Origin: Serripes groenlandicus
Taxonomy: Eukaryota > Mollusca > Bivalvia > Cardiida > Cardiidae
Length of the DNA: 64,000 nt
Reading direction: 5' to 3'
NCBI GenBank assembly: GCA_031761405.1
Contig: JASEVX010000003.1
Location: 61,996,717-62,060,716 of the forward strand
Every line of letters starts with the position of its first letter. Position 1 is the first letter of the stretch. The translations under genes were made by a program, and so were the position numbers. The notes under the pieces are model-generated. The model saw nothing but the letters and a program-made list of their open reading frames with translations, was not told the origin of the DNA and did no database searches. This document shows positions 44,601-59,600 of this stretch, in pieces.

Positions 44601-47600
44601 TTTAGGTTACAATACACCAAAATAAATCCTTCTTTGTTTCCATGTAAATTGACCAGTTTCAGTCCACAATTATCACTCTTTCTAAGTGTTTCTTATGTAG
44701 AACACCATATATCATTGAAAAGAGTTACCTCCTAGCTTTAACACAGATCAAAGAAAATGTGGGGTCATGCATTATGCAAGAAAGAACTCACCAGGCGAAA
44801 ATGGTTACCGTCATTTTGGACCAAATCGGGCCCGGACAAAACTGTTGTTTAGCATTCTCTACTTTCACACAAGGTCAAAATTCTAAAAGTGATCAAATCA
44901 ATAATTTCCAGTGCATCCTATACACATTCACAATGCATTGACACTCAATGTCATATATTCAATACATTCTGGTGATGCTATACACTCATTTCTACACAGT
45001 TTTTTTAGGGACTATAGTGGTGTAAATCAGCAAGTCAGTGGATGTATTGAACTATTTCTTCTTTTGCCACACTGATTTCAGCTGCAGTGGTCTCATAAAG
45101 GGTCTAAATGTGGAAAAAAGGTTAAAAGAAATAAGGAGTTACCATACTAACTCTTAACTTAAAGGGATAAACAATATGGATGTGAGAACCAGAGACCCTA
45201 AAATAATGTTATTTTAGGTCTCTGTGAGAACATACAATCAAAATTGTAAATCAACCAGAAGCGTTTCTCAGATAGAACAGACTATATCATTGAAAAGAGT
45301 TACCTCTTAGCTTTAAAACAATCAAAAGAAAATTGGGGTGCAAGAAAGAATTCACCCGCAAAAATGGTTAGTCATTTTTGACGAATTCTAGCTGGGAGGA
45401 GACTGGTTTTTCACGTTCTCTTTTTTCACTTTAAATAAGGTTGAAACACTAAAAATGATCAGATCAATCATTTCCAGTGCATCCTATACACATTTACAAT
45501 GAATTAAAACTCAATGTCATATATAGTTAATGCATTCTGGTGAAGGCATACACTCATTTCTACGCAAACAAAGGTTTATTTAGGGACTATTTGGATGTAG
45601 ATCAGCATGGCCGCAGATGTTTTTGACGTCATTTGACTTATAGATATTTTGTGTGGCCTGCCTTGATGGGTTCAGTCCTTGTCTTTCTATCTGTATGTCT
45701 GTCTGTCTGTCCATCACACTTTTACTTATTGGAAGGCTACATACTGACAATTTGGTTTCTTGTTAGGTGTGTTTTACACATTCATTAACCCTTTTCCACA
45801 TACAGACGCTTTCTGATGCCTTTGCTGCAGATGACTATTGAAAACAATGTGACAAAAGAAGAAATTGCTCAAAACGAGCAATTTATCCTTTTGACACAAT
45901 GTTTTCATCTTTTTTCAGTAATTATACCTTCATTTATGGGGATTTTTCCATGTTTTTGCCTAGATGTTTTCAAAGTCGTCTGCTGCAGATTTGTTGTATG
46001 TGGTAAAGGGTTAAAAGAGTCAACTTTAGAGACCTGTCTCATTTCTTATAATCAGATGACTTTTGATACCTTTGCAGCAAACAACATATTAAACAATATT
46101 TCTCTTTCTCACCATGATTAGCTCTTGTTTCAAATTGTATAATTCTTTCATTAAATTGTTTAGGTGTCTTACTTTTTATCTCTAATGCTTTTAAATATAT
46201 GAAATATCACATATACATTATCCCATTTTCAAAGGTCGTCTTCTATACAATCATCAGATGAAGAATTTCAACAATCTAGAAAACTCAAAGATCTATAATG
46301 CTAAAGAGTTGAAAATATTGCAATGTTTTCAAAAAATTCAATTGCAGGTGTCAAATGTCATCTGTTTGAAGAAATAAATTAAACTGTTTCATCCTAGACA
46401 TCCTGTAAATCATTATTCTAATTCAATACATGCATGAGCCGAGTCCCCGTAGCTCAGTCGGTAGTGACACAGGCTGTCAATCCAGGGGTTCTGAGTTTGA
46501 ACCCCAACTTGGCCAACATTTTTTCCGTTGTTTGACAAAAGTCATTGTGACAGGCGTCATTCGTCTTCCACCAATGAGCTAACAGTCTATGTGGAAAAGC
46601 AGCCACTTGCTTGGAAGGACTGTTGTGTGGATTGCTGGTGTGTGAAAGCCAGGAAACACATGAGTAGGTGAGCTGACTGCCCTTGATATGACATTTTTTG
46701 AAAACGGCGTTAAACTCCCAACAAATCAATCAATCAATACGTGCATTTTGTCTTTCAGCCAATGGTAAATTTAGCATGGCTAGTGATTCAGGGAGAATTA
46801 ATGTTATAGCAACCATAGCAACAAATCAGGCTCAAATTGTGGATTTCGAGTACAATCTAATTGTGGTTGCTACAGACGATGGCGGATGCTGCACTGGTGA
46901 TACTACCACCCGAAGCAGCACTGGAACAGTGACAATATACATACTGACTGATAACCTCAATCGACCAATTTTCCCCAGCTGTTCTTCTTACTTACCAAGT
47001 GTTTTTGAGGAAGAGGCAATTGCATCCGTTATTCAAGTAAGAGAATATTTCCGGAGAACCTCTTGCAAACAGGGAGCTTTGGGATACAATTTTTTTGCTT
47101 TGAAACTTAAATCTTTGTCCGTAGAAGATTTTGGTTCCCTGTATACTGGCAGGCTCCACATGTTTTTCTTTGTATGCTCTTGCTTAACTCTTTCCCACAT
47201 ACATCAAATCTGCAGCAGACGACTTTGAAAACATAGTGACAAAAACCTGAAAATTTTCTATAAAAGATAGTTTAATTGTTAAATAAAGTTAAAAACATTG
47301 TGGCCAAGGGAGAAATTTTTCAAAAATCGTTTGCTTCTAGTGCGTCTCAATGCTTTTGCAGGTGGGAAAGGGTTAAACAATTTTTGTAAAATTAGTAAGA
47401 AGCTAACAATGTAAATGCAGAGAATACAAGCTTGCTGCTCTGAAATAAAAATTTTAGTTTTAAGAAGTGCCTTTTTAGCTTGATTTTTTAAAAAACGAGA
47501 GCTGTAGTCATGACCTTGGCGTCGGCGTCGGCATGGTCGTCCGGTTAAGGTTTTTTGTTCAGCTCAGCTTTTTTTCTGTTTTCTATCAGTCGAGCGTCTG

Positions 47601-50600
47601 TGCCGTACGCGGTGTTCTTGTTCTAATTATATACAAGAATTGACAGTTTGGGTGCATAGACTGAAACAAACTCCAATGTAATATTGAGTTCATTAAAGGC
47701 ATACTAGCGTTTAAAAAGTATAAAAACCAATACATCACATAGGTAAGCGGAGGTTCTATATATACATGGCAATTAATAGCAAACTTGAAAACGTACAAAC
47801 CTTAACAACATTATTGTTACTTTTTATTGATGTATTTAACTACCACAAGGTAAACAAACTATTGAATTGCTGCCAGCTGTTTAAGGTTTGTTTACAGAAA
47901 TACAACAGTAATCATGTCACTCAGTAATCTATCATGTAAAAATTACATGCGGCATGCAGAGATAAAGAAGGGGTGTTTTAATTGCCATGTATACAGTACA
48001 GCTCACGCGGAAAACGCATCGTCCGCGAGCCACCGCGGACAAATCTCAACGCGGACAAATATTTTGGTCCGCGAAGGTGGGTGGAATTCCACCCATCACC
48101 GCGATTTGTTTTTATGTCCATCGCGGACGCAACAAGATAACCCCAGGGGGTTGATAAAACCGATCATCGTGGAGTTGCGGTGGAACCATCGCGGAATCGC
48201 AGTGATATTTTTTTAAGCTTTTTCTCGCCGTTTTGCTGGGATTTTTTTATTTTTTTTTAATTTTTATTTCATGACAGTACTAATAAATGTTGTTGAAGAG
48301 GATAATGATTATAAATCGGTACTAACTATAAAGCAGCATATATGCGTAACAACTTAATTCATTAAAATTCGTCAATACAATTCCCCTAAACTTGATGTAT
48401 TCTGTAAACGATACAACTACGTGATAATAAAACTGTTAATTCTGCCTGAAAGATGTGTAGCTTACTTTAAATCTCACTAATAAATGCCGTAATTCCATTG
48501 TCAATCACCACAATTACCAATGCATTGTTCATTCTTAATCGCCTATAAATTATTTCTTTAAAACCTGTTTCAAAGTCGGCTGAATAACAAAAACAAACTT
48601 TGCACACAAAGAAGTGTGAAGCGCCCATGTTAGTCCCGGATTTAATTAAACAACCAAAAACTAATTATCAGAATTGAAAGAGATTACGAAGTCTCTTTAA
48701 TTGGCATGTTTTACTCATAAAAATACTTGTAAATTAAGGTGATGCAAACAAATTAAAATGTGTTTCTCTCATCTATACATGTTTTCATACAAATTAAGCA
48801 ATTATTTTCGGGGGCGGACACTTAAATCCATTACGCTATATAATCTGATTTGATGACGATTTACTCTTGTTTTCAACTTGCGTATGTCAATTGAAATTCA
48901 GTGTTCACATTTAAAAGGGATATTTTGTGCGCTAGTCAAGAAAAGTCGTGTCAGGCGTATTGTTGTTTATGTGTTTGGATTAGCACGCACGCTGATAAAC
49001 CACTTCTACATATAAGCCTGTATTATTTTAAACTAATTGACGTTACTGAGCTTTACGACAAGTTGCTTCATAATAAAGTGTAATACATAATTACATGTAA
49101 AATAAATTCTACTCTGTTTCTACTCTGTATCAACACATTGCGTTAAAATGAAAATTTATCATTTTCAACAATATTACAATTGGATAATTTATTTATTAAG
49201 TTGATAAGAAAAGCTCAAAAATCAACAATCTGTCTTTATTAAGAGATTCAAGTACATGTACTGTATATACAAAATTCAAAGATATATATACAATGTACAT
49301 GTACATGTATTGTAATTTAACAATATTTCTCTCTTACTAAAACATGTGAGATAATCATATGTACGATAAACGTATATCCGATGTCCGCCATTTTCTATTA
49401 CGAAACTTGACTTTATCGTAAACAAACACAATCTTCCACTGTTTTTCGAATAATTTGCTGAAATGGAATGAATTTTATCAAGTTGTGTCATAAAATAATC
49501 GCAATTCATCAATAAACGTGTACATGTACATAATCGGAAAAAAACAACTTTTTAATAAAAGTATAACATTTTTACAGGTAAATATTGCGGTGGAATCGCG
49601 GTGATTTCAAAATAGATAAGAATAGATAAGAAGCTCGAATCGACGACATGTCAATTGCGGTGATATAATTAGCCCGTAGGCGGTATTGCGGTGATCATAT
49701 AGGTTGAATTGCGGTGATTATCCGCGATGAAAAATATTTGTCCATCGTGGGATCGCGGAAAACGCGTTTTCCGCGTGAGCTGTACTGTATATAGAACCTC
49801 CGTTTACCTATATGATGTATTGGATTTTATACTTTTTAAGCGCTAGTATGCCTTTAATATTTTGAACCACTGGGAAGAAGAAATGTGTTTTGTCACCATG
49901 GAGGATAGGTAATAGGGCCATAAGCCTCTCAATAAAATCTTCTCAGTTAGTAGATTATTTAAGTTGGAAATGTCTTAACCCTTTCCTGCCTGAAGTAAAT
50001 TTTGAGGCATTTGCAGCAGACGACTTTTGAAAACATTGTGGCACAAGAAGAAATATGCTTATTATGAGCACTTTCTCGTTTTGTCACAATGTTTTCTTCT
50101 CTTCAATAAATTATCTTTTATTGACAGAGATTTTGCCATATTTTTACGCAGATATTTCTAAAGTCATCTGCTGCAAATTTGCAATGTTCTTGATCTGCTC
50201 TTCTAAATATTCTTTTAATATATTTCTAGGTCAATGCAATCGACCCTGATTTTGGTAGATTTGGTAACGTGACATACTCCATAAGAGAATCCAATAGTCA
50301 GTTCAGCATTGACACTGAAACCGGAAGTATGACCACCAATTCTCCCATAAACCGAGAACTTCTGGTGGCTACGACAAGGGTGCCAGTTAACGTAATTGCA
50401 ACAGATGGAGGAAATTTACAGGGATCATGTGCCCTGTTGGTGGAAATAAAGGACATCAATGATAACCCGCCAGTGTTCAGTCAAAGCGCTTACGCGCTCA
50501 ATGTGCTGAAGGAGTTGAGCGTCGGGAGTGTGGCTGTCAGATTGGAAGCTACCGATGCTGATATAGGAGTCAATGCAGATGTGAAATACTTCCTCATAGA

Positions 50601-53600
50601 AAACCCAGGGAATTTCTTCCGTATCGATGAAAACAGTAGACGGACCGGTGATATCAGAGTCAACCAGTCTCTGCAGAATGAGGAAGTAAGTGTGACGAAG
50701 TCATCAAATTGTTTACCCCTTTCCCTCATACGACAATTCTGCAGCAGATGACTTTGAACGTATTTTGTCAAAACATAGAACATCTCCATAATTGAATGGA
50801 TAATCTATGACAAAAAGTGGAAAACATTGTGGCAAAAGGAGAAATTGCACGTTTTGTGCAATTTCTTCTTTTGTCACTATGTTTTCAAAAAGCCGTCTGC
50901 TGCAGAAGCGTCAGAAAGCGTCTATATGAGGGAAAGTGTTACATTATCCTTTCCCAGATACAACAAATCTGCAACAGACAACTTTGAAAACAATTTCACA
51001 AAAATGCTGAAAATCTCTTTCAGTGTAATGAAGGAATAGTTAAAAACATTGTGTCAAAAGGAAAAATTGCTCATCATGAGCAAATTCTAATTTTACCACA
51101 ATGTTTTCAAAAGACGTCTGCTGCAGATGCAACAAAAGTCATCTAAGGGAAGAAAGGGTTAGCAGAGGTTTTTTTAACACTTTTCGGTTGAAATGTGGAA
51201 ACATTTTATCTATGAAAGAATAGTTACTGCAAAGAGTTGAAAACATTGTTGGCAAAAAGATAAATTACTCATGAGCAATTTCTCCTCTTGCCATGATGTT
51301 TTCAATTGACGTGTACTGTAGATACGTCTTTTGCATTTACAAACCTGTAGATATGATTTTATTTCAACAGTCTTTCCCTTTCTCTCATACAACAAATCTT
51401 CAGCAGAAGACTTTGAAAACATTTAGTCAATAATATGGAAACTCTATATTAAAGAAGAAAACGTATTAGAATAAAGTTGAAAAACATTGAGGTAAAGGGA
51501 TAAATTTGCACATTGTGACCAATTTCTGCTTCGCGTTTGCCACAATGGTTTTGATATACGTCTGATGTAGAGGCATCAGAAAGTGTTTGTATGTGGGAAT
51601 GGGTTAAGGTAAATACTATTATGAAATTCAAATTAGGGTAATCTTTTCCACAACCGGAATCCTATCCTGCATACAACATATCTGCAGCAGACGACTTTGA
51701 AAGCAATAGAGCCAAGATATAGAAAATCTCTATAAATGACATATTTTGACATTAAATAGGGGTTAAATTCAAACTTTAATTGGGTAAGACAGATAATAAT
51801 TACTTGTTAGCAAAGCAACCATTATATGGAACAGGCACGACACCCAAAACCCCAATCATTAACTCAGAATTAAGCGCTCAATATGAGCTAATGTCATTTC
51901 GAAATAATTTCACAGGAATGTTCCTTAACCCTTTCCCTCATATAAATGCTTTTTGACACCTCTGCAGCAGACGGCCTTTTGAAAACATAGTGACAAAAGA
52001 AGAAATTGCTCAAAACAAGCAATTTCTCCTTATACCACAATCTTTTCCATTTTTAGTCATAGGTTATCAATTGAATTTTCTATTTTTTGACAAAATATGT
52101 TCAATCTGCTGCAGAATTGTTGTATGAGGGTAAGGGTTAAGCAGACCTCTTCCAAAAGTGTTCCAACTGCACAAGAATGCCGCAATAGCTAAAATAAAAA
52201 GAAAACAAACTTGAAACAAGACGGATGTTTGATGCAAAGCATCAAAGAGAAGCCGCTATATTTCGTTTCACATGAAAAAATAAGAAAAAAGAACATTTAA
52301 ATCCTCAAACATTAGAACAATTTAATCTGTAATCAGTAATGCTGATATTGGTTATTGAAGATATAAGTTTTATGTAGGATATTTAACCTGGCAGGGTCTG
52401 TGTTTTAAATGAATGAGATAATTTAGAGTTAAACTGATCATGAAAAGTGACATATAATACGAAAGATAAATGGACAAGAGGTTATGATAAATTTAAATTA
52501 GTACCAAAAAACAATCAACTATTTGTATTGGACACACGCCCTGTTATGATAATGTTTTATCAAATAATGCCGACACACAGAAAATCTGTTTTTCGTTTGT
52601 ATCGGTAAGTCATGATAGTGGATCAGTGTTTCCCACATTAAACAAATCTGCACCAGATGACTTTGAAATTCTCAAGTAAAAGATATAAAAAATCTCTATA
52701 AATGATCGTATGATAATTGAAAGTGTTGAAATTATTGTGGTAAATGCAGATATTGCTCATTATGAGCAATTTCTCCTTTTGCCACAATGATTTCAATGAT
52801 GTTTACCCTGACAGACTTTAAAATCATAAAGTACAAAACATAGAAAATCTCTATAAATGATAGTAAGATAATTGAAAAGAGTTTAAATTATTGTGGCAAA
52901 ATCAAAGCTGTCGGATTACAAACGAACAATCTCGAGTGGACGAAACTGATGTGAACTCGTGTCGTGATTAGCATTCAGAAAATCAAGGAAACGTATTTCA
53001 ATGCACACGTAATCCGATAAGAGCTGCAGCGACTTTTGAAAACATTGTGACAAAAAGAGAAATTGATCACGAGAAATTTATCCTTTTGCTACAATGTTTT
53101 CTACTTTATGTCCATAAATTTTACTTTCATTTAGCAAGATGTTCCAATTTTTACTTAATGTGCTACATATTTGTTGTACGTGGTTTTCATGCACTGGTTT
53201 GTTTTCAAAAAAATTGAAACTTGTTCCTATGAAAATTTACTTGAATTTATTTCTCAAGCTGTAAAATCAGTTAATCCGATCACACTTTGTTTGTAAGAAC
53301 CAGAAGATTTCATGTCATTTAAGTTTTCTGGATGTTCACATTGCATCCGTGATAAAAACATGTTTTCGGCTAGGCAAAATACACCGATATTGTGTTTACC
53401 GCGATATTCATAAATGTGAAACTGCAACAGCGAAAAAGAACGAAATTTATCTTGAAACTGATATTTCTGTGGTTTAAATCTTTTCATGTCTGCATTTCGC
53501 GATGACAATTGTACTCAAGGTTAACTTTGAATCAAGTATGTGCAATCATAGACGAAACTTTCAGCGATATTTGCAAAAAACAAAATGCATAAATGAATGA

Positions 53601-56600
53601 AAATGACAGATAATCAAAAACGACAAAAAACAACTATTAGAAGAACGACAGACAAAGTTTTCGTCATGTAACATAGTAAAATAGGAAGATATTATACTGA
53701 ACATGAAAATCAGATTATTAAAAGCAAAGCAAATAAAACATTTATGTGAAATTACGATAAAAATAAAAATCTATAAATAGACTATAGATGAATGGTACTG
53801 TCTATTTTAGTGGCCCCTTACGACATTTACAAACTAGACTAAATTGAGATCGGTTTAAAACGTGTTGGTTAATACGGATTAAATCTAAATCACCGGGAAT
53901 CCAAAACGTGGACTAAATATTAAGATTTAGATTTAGTCAAAAATCTAAATTGAAAAGTTTAGTGAATACAGTTGTGGCTTCTTCATCTAATTACTGTGTA
54001 ATATATCATAGGATGTAAGGAACTAGACTACATTTACCAATTCAATAGAAGGGTTCTCTATTTTACTGTTTAGACTAGATACAGTATGAATTTCACTTAA
54101 CTAAAAATGTACATACATTAAATTAATATACCGGTCTTTGTCTTTTTTTTTTAAAATGTGTAAAACTCACATATGTATAAAGAGTGTAAAAGGGATGTTT
54201 TAAAAGTCATTTACCTTAAATTAATATACTTAGTAAGGACAAAGAGAAATCCCAATATATGGTCACACTGGCAGATCTAAATTACTCCTTATGCTAAATG
54301 TCTAGGCATTCCTACAGGAAGCGGCCAACAACTGGCCCTACTAGACTTGTCATGATAAAATCAGAGGACTAGATAACCCTTTCCCTCATTCAACAAATCT
54401 GCAGCAGAAGACTTTAAAAACATAGTGACAAAAGCCTGAAAAATCTCCATAAGAGATAGCCTAATTGTCAATAAAGTTGAAAACATTGTGGCCAAAGGAG
54501 AAATTGCATCATGAGCTATTTCAACTTTGGCCACAATTTTTTCAAAAGTCGTCTGCTGCTTTTGCGTCAAAATGCATCTGTAGGTAGGAAAGGGATAAAG
54601 AAGAGTAAACAGGTCTTGCTTCCATTATAATACTGAAAACAATCATTAACCCATTACTTCACATGACTTTTCAGAGGTCGTCTGCTTTACAATCATCAGA
54701 CAAAAAATTATTTAAGACAAAACAATCTAGAAAACTGAAAGATTTATATTTTGAGCAATTTAACCTTTTATTGCAATGTTTTCAAAAGTCATGTTCAATG
54801 TCGTGTCTGTGAAGTAATGGGTTACAATTAACATTATGTAATAGATTCATTGGGTTTTGGAGGTCAAAAAAGGATTTTAGAACATGCAAAAGCCCCCTTA
54901 TCATGAGCTCTGTAAAATGGATTTTTTATTTGTTTGGAACAAACAAATTTAGTGATAACTGAAATTCTGAAGCCATACGTCTTATGGAAAATTCCCTTAA
55001 TTTCATACGCGTGAAAGGAGTACTCAATACTTGCTCTTACTATTCAAATGTATCACGATATTTGAAATAATGATATATTTATATCGTCTTTGTTTTCTTA
55101 TGTGGTTCTTATACTCAAAGAGAATTTGGAAATAAAATAAAACATTGTATTTTAAAACATGAACGCGGAGAGATTTATAAATCTCAATAAGTGAACTGCT
55201 ACAGGGAGAACTATTTCCGATTTAAGCTCCAGATACGGTATTTGAATTTTCAATCACGCATTGAAAATGTAGATAAAAACAGAATTGAAAATATTTTCTT
55301 TGTGACTTGTCGGCCATATAAATATAGTATAAAGAATTAAAAAAGCAAATATGTGCGTCATAAAATGCATTTAAAATGAGAGTAACACATTTGCAGAGAA
55401 ATCGTGATCGTCGAATTCTATTTATAAATACAACGCTATGGGGGGAGGGTCTAAAGTGCGGACGCGATCTGCGGACAAATACATTATAGAGGGAAAATGC
55501 GGACAAATGCAATATAGAGGGAAAATGCGGACGCTATAGAATATAGAGAAGCAAATCTGCGGACGCTATGATTTGTTGTAAAAAATGTTTAATTAAAGAT
55601 GGGCAAATGTGTATAATTTGTTACATATGATCATATCCGGGGTTTTCTTTGTAAATATATAATGTGTTTGATTGCTTTTATCAGTGATATAGATTAAACC
55701 AAAAATCGAGATCATGCTGAAATGGAATCTCTTGTAAAGTGTTTTAACGACTTTCCTCTTTATGTCATATCTATAGATATCAATAACGCGAATTGATGGA
55801 TTGATTTTCCGACAAGTAAATGTCTTTTGACGCATCTGCAGCGGAGGAAATTTGAAAACATTGCAAGAATAGAATAGGTTGCTAGTAACTAGCCATAGGT
55901 TTTGCTTCAGTTATATCCTCTCCTTTACAATCGATTGAAGGGTCATGGGTTCTAGTTATTGTTTGGCCTCTTCATTTTCTACTTTGTAACTTTCAACAGT
56001 TTTCCATGTGCCATACTACGAGGCAAATGATCCATGCAACATTCTATTCTGTAGGGTACTTGGAAGGGGCAGAACAATTTAAATAACAAATAAACAATAA
56101 TAGGTATATATATATATACAACACTTTTAATCTTAATTTGTTTCTAGTAATTATATATATATACAACAATAATACTAATCAATAACAAAGAAGTTAAATG
56201 TTTTTTTCTTGCTGTGTAAACAGTAAAAAGCAACATATATTGAAAACATTGTGGGAAAAGGAGAATTTGCTTATTTAAACAATTTCTTAATTCCCATAAC
56301 CTTTCTTTACCGTCGTATAAACAAAATTTGTATTTGAAGGCTGTTATAAGTAAAAAAAACTTAAATGTTGCCAATTTAATCACATATCTTATCATTATAA
56401 TAGCCAAATAATTAACAAAAGTTACAATTAAAGTCCGCATCTGTTGTCGAAATATCCACAGGTGCATTAACACAAGATTTGTGAAACCAATTTGTGCATA
56501 TATCACATTGTACCATGACGGTATCGACACATCCCGGCAAGTTACAAATACATAAATGTATATGATAGGTTTATTGGGAAAAGGGGTTACATTTATAATT

Positions 56601-59600
56601 TGTTTGGAATGACACTCGTACACAATGGTAATTAACAGTGTATGGTCACGCATCCTTAATTGATTTGGCAAGCTTAAACACCCTTTTAAGGAAACAGAGG
56701 CCAGCTTAGGTGTATACTGTAGAGTAAAATGGGGACTGCACAGGTATTGGTTTTCTCTGGAACATTTAATCCTTTTATAATGCAAATGAATTCAAAAGCG
56801 TCTGAAGCATGTTTCTTTTAAAGTGCTCATATAAATATTAGTACTGCCTTTTTCCACAATATTTTCTACATGATTTCAATTACTCTTTCATTTGGATAAA
56901 TGTTTCTTTTTAAGCTCACCTGAGCACGAAGTGCTGAAAGTTAGTTATTGTGATCTCCTTTTGTCCGGCGTCTGTCGTCCGTCAACATCTTCTCCTCAGT
57001 AACGAGTGGGTCAATTGGGATGAAACTTCACAGAAAGCATCCTCTCGTTAACCTCACCAGAATTCCTCCAAATGTTTGTGATTCATGCAGAATAATGGTT
57101 TCCATGGCAACGAAAATAAAATAACATTAACATTCTTCTTCTACCAAACTGGTTGGCAGATTTTCAAATTATGTTAAAGAAGTGTTCCTTGGCCGCCAGG
57201 GAGCGGGGCTTTTTTGCCTTATATTGCTATAGTGTAAACTCAAAAAAATCTTCTCCTCCAAAAGTGTGAGGCCGATTTTCAAATAATTTTGTAGAAATGT
57301 TCCAAGGGTGACCCTCTATCAGATTCCTTCCAGCCAAGTTGATTGGTCGAAAAACATGGCCACCAGCGGGCGGGGCTTTTTTGCCTAATATTGCTATAGT
57401 AAAAACATGGCCGCCAGGGAGCAGGGCTATTTGGCCTTATATGGCTATAGTGAAAACTTGAAAAATCTCTTGTTAAGCAGGAAGCTTTAGAGTAAGATTT
57501 TAGAAAACCCTTGGTCAATTGTGATTTTTTTTGTAACAAAAATTGGTAAATACTTAAATGAGTGAGTCGGGGATATAATGGTTATCCATTTGTTTTACAT
57601 GTCTTTTGAAACTTGGAAATTAAATATAATATTCACATGTATGTCTCATGATTTATGTTTATAGACAACTAAAATGGCATTTAATTTTAACGGATGCGTC
57701 ATTTATTATTTTACCCGAAGTTGTAATATTTATAAACAATGCATAGTTTATAAATCACACATCTATGCAAAGGCAAATGTTTGAACAGTTTTATGTACCC
57801 AAACAAATTCAGTGCCTTCAGCGCTTTGATTTTTCCTTTTTATTGCAGGGTACCACATTTAATTTAATTGTTCGGGCTGAAGATAGCGGAACTACACCTT
57901 TACATGCCAATGTGTCGGTGGCCCTAAAAGTGGTAGCTGATCAAAATGAACTTCCACCAAAATTCGTGACAGCTACTTACACATTATCAGTGAACGAGTC
58001 ACTCTCTATCGGGTCAATCATCATGAGTTTAAGCGCAGATTCGCAGAATTCACAAAGTACATCGTTGAGTTTTGTTGTTCCTGGAGACACCATATTTGAT
58101 GCAGTAGCTGTTTTGAGCTCAGGTGATATACAGGTTGCACAACTGAAGAACAAAGATTACTTGGATTATGAAACAACAACGACATATACTGTCATAGTTA
58201 GAGCTATTGTAAGTACTTTAACCCTCATATAGACGCTTTCTGGCGCCTCTGCAGCAGACAGCTTTTTAAAAACATAGTGACAAAAGAAGAATTTGCTCAA
58301 AACAAGCAATTTCTCCTTTTGCCACAAGGTTTTCCACTTTTAATCCAGCAGACAACTTTGAAAATGTCTATGCAGAAATATATAAAATCCCTACCAATGA
58401 AAGAATAACTATCATTATGAGCATATTCATCTTTTGTTTAAATGTTTTCAAAAGACATCTGCTGTAGAGGCTTCAATTTGCTTTTATATCAGGGAAAGGG
58501 ACAGGTTTACCCTAATATAGACGCTCTCTGACACCTCTGCAGCAGACAATTTTTGAAAACATTTTGACAAATGGAGAAATAGCTGAAAATTAGCAATTTC
58601 TCGCTTAGTCACAATGTTTTCAACTCTGTTCAAAAATCTTACTTTCAGTTACAGATATTTTCTATACTTTGAAAATAGTTGGGCACTCAGAAGATTTTAC
58701 TTGTGTGAAGATAAAAATTACTTTAAAATCATCCATGAAATTAAAAATGTAAGTAAACTGTTTGTTTATTATCATGTCACCCCTTTTGAAAGGGCCAGCC
58801 ATTTCTGAATTATGAGACACCTTTGTCCGGGACACATTTATACTTCCCGAGTCCTATCTTTGTGCTAGGCACCCGGTACCATTATTTAACTAGCCGTCGG
58901 CTAACCAAAAAGCTATTCAGAGTGAACTGTCGCGGTTAATTTTTGGATGGCTTAACAACTTATTTTGAAAACCCGGGTTTAGGGGCAATTTTGACCCCTT
59001 TGTAAACAGAACGAGCAATGACACGCTACCAAGAAAAATAATTTAATGCTTGTAAAGACTTTATGGCGAGGTGATTAACCATGGTAAAAAAATACCAATT
59101 TTAGTTACAACCGTTTCACGCCAAGCCCTCTAGTCTAGGCTATCAGGGTCAAAAATTTCAAAGAAAAAAACAAACAGATTATTTATTTCTTCAGAATACC
59201 AAGTCTGTGTTTACAGACCAAACGGTGACAATCAATGTTATCGACACAAACGACAAGGTCCCAGAATTTCCTGGACGAAGCCCGGCCACTAACTGGTTGG
59301 ATCTTCAGCTACCTGAGAATGACTACTCAAATGTACCAGCCCCTGGGTTCTTTGTTGGAAAAATAATTGCTAGTGACGCTGATGGAACTTCACCAAACAA
59401 CAAGGTAATTGTGTGATTGAGATAATGGACACATTTAAACCCATTCCCACATACAACAAATCTTCAGCAGACAACTGTGTCCATTAAATGCCAAACTGTA
59501 GAAAATCTCTACAAATAAAAGTATAATTACTGAAATAAGTTGAAAACATTGTGGCGTCTGCTGAAAATACTTCAAACCACATCTGCAAGTAGTAAAGGCT

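Noticed and set aside
52141..54372. Possible missed cadherin exons in the long intron between exons H and I
   Set aside because: Exon H and exon I join in phase into a continuous repeat, and no acceptor-frame-donor unit with cadherin motifs was found.
56144..56785. 213-residue - strand open frame with hydrophobic segments
   Set aside because: AT-rich composition, includes translated MITE sequence near 56240-56290, no domain and no splice context; taken as a chance frame.
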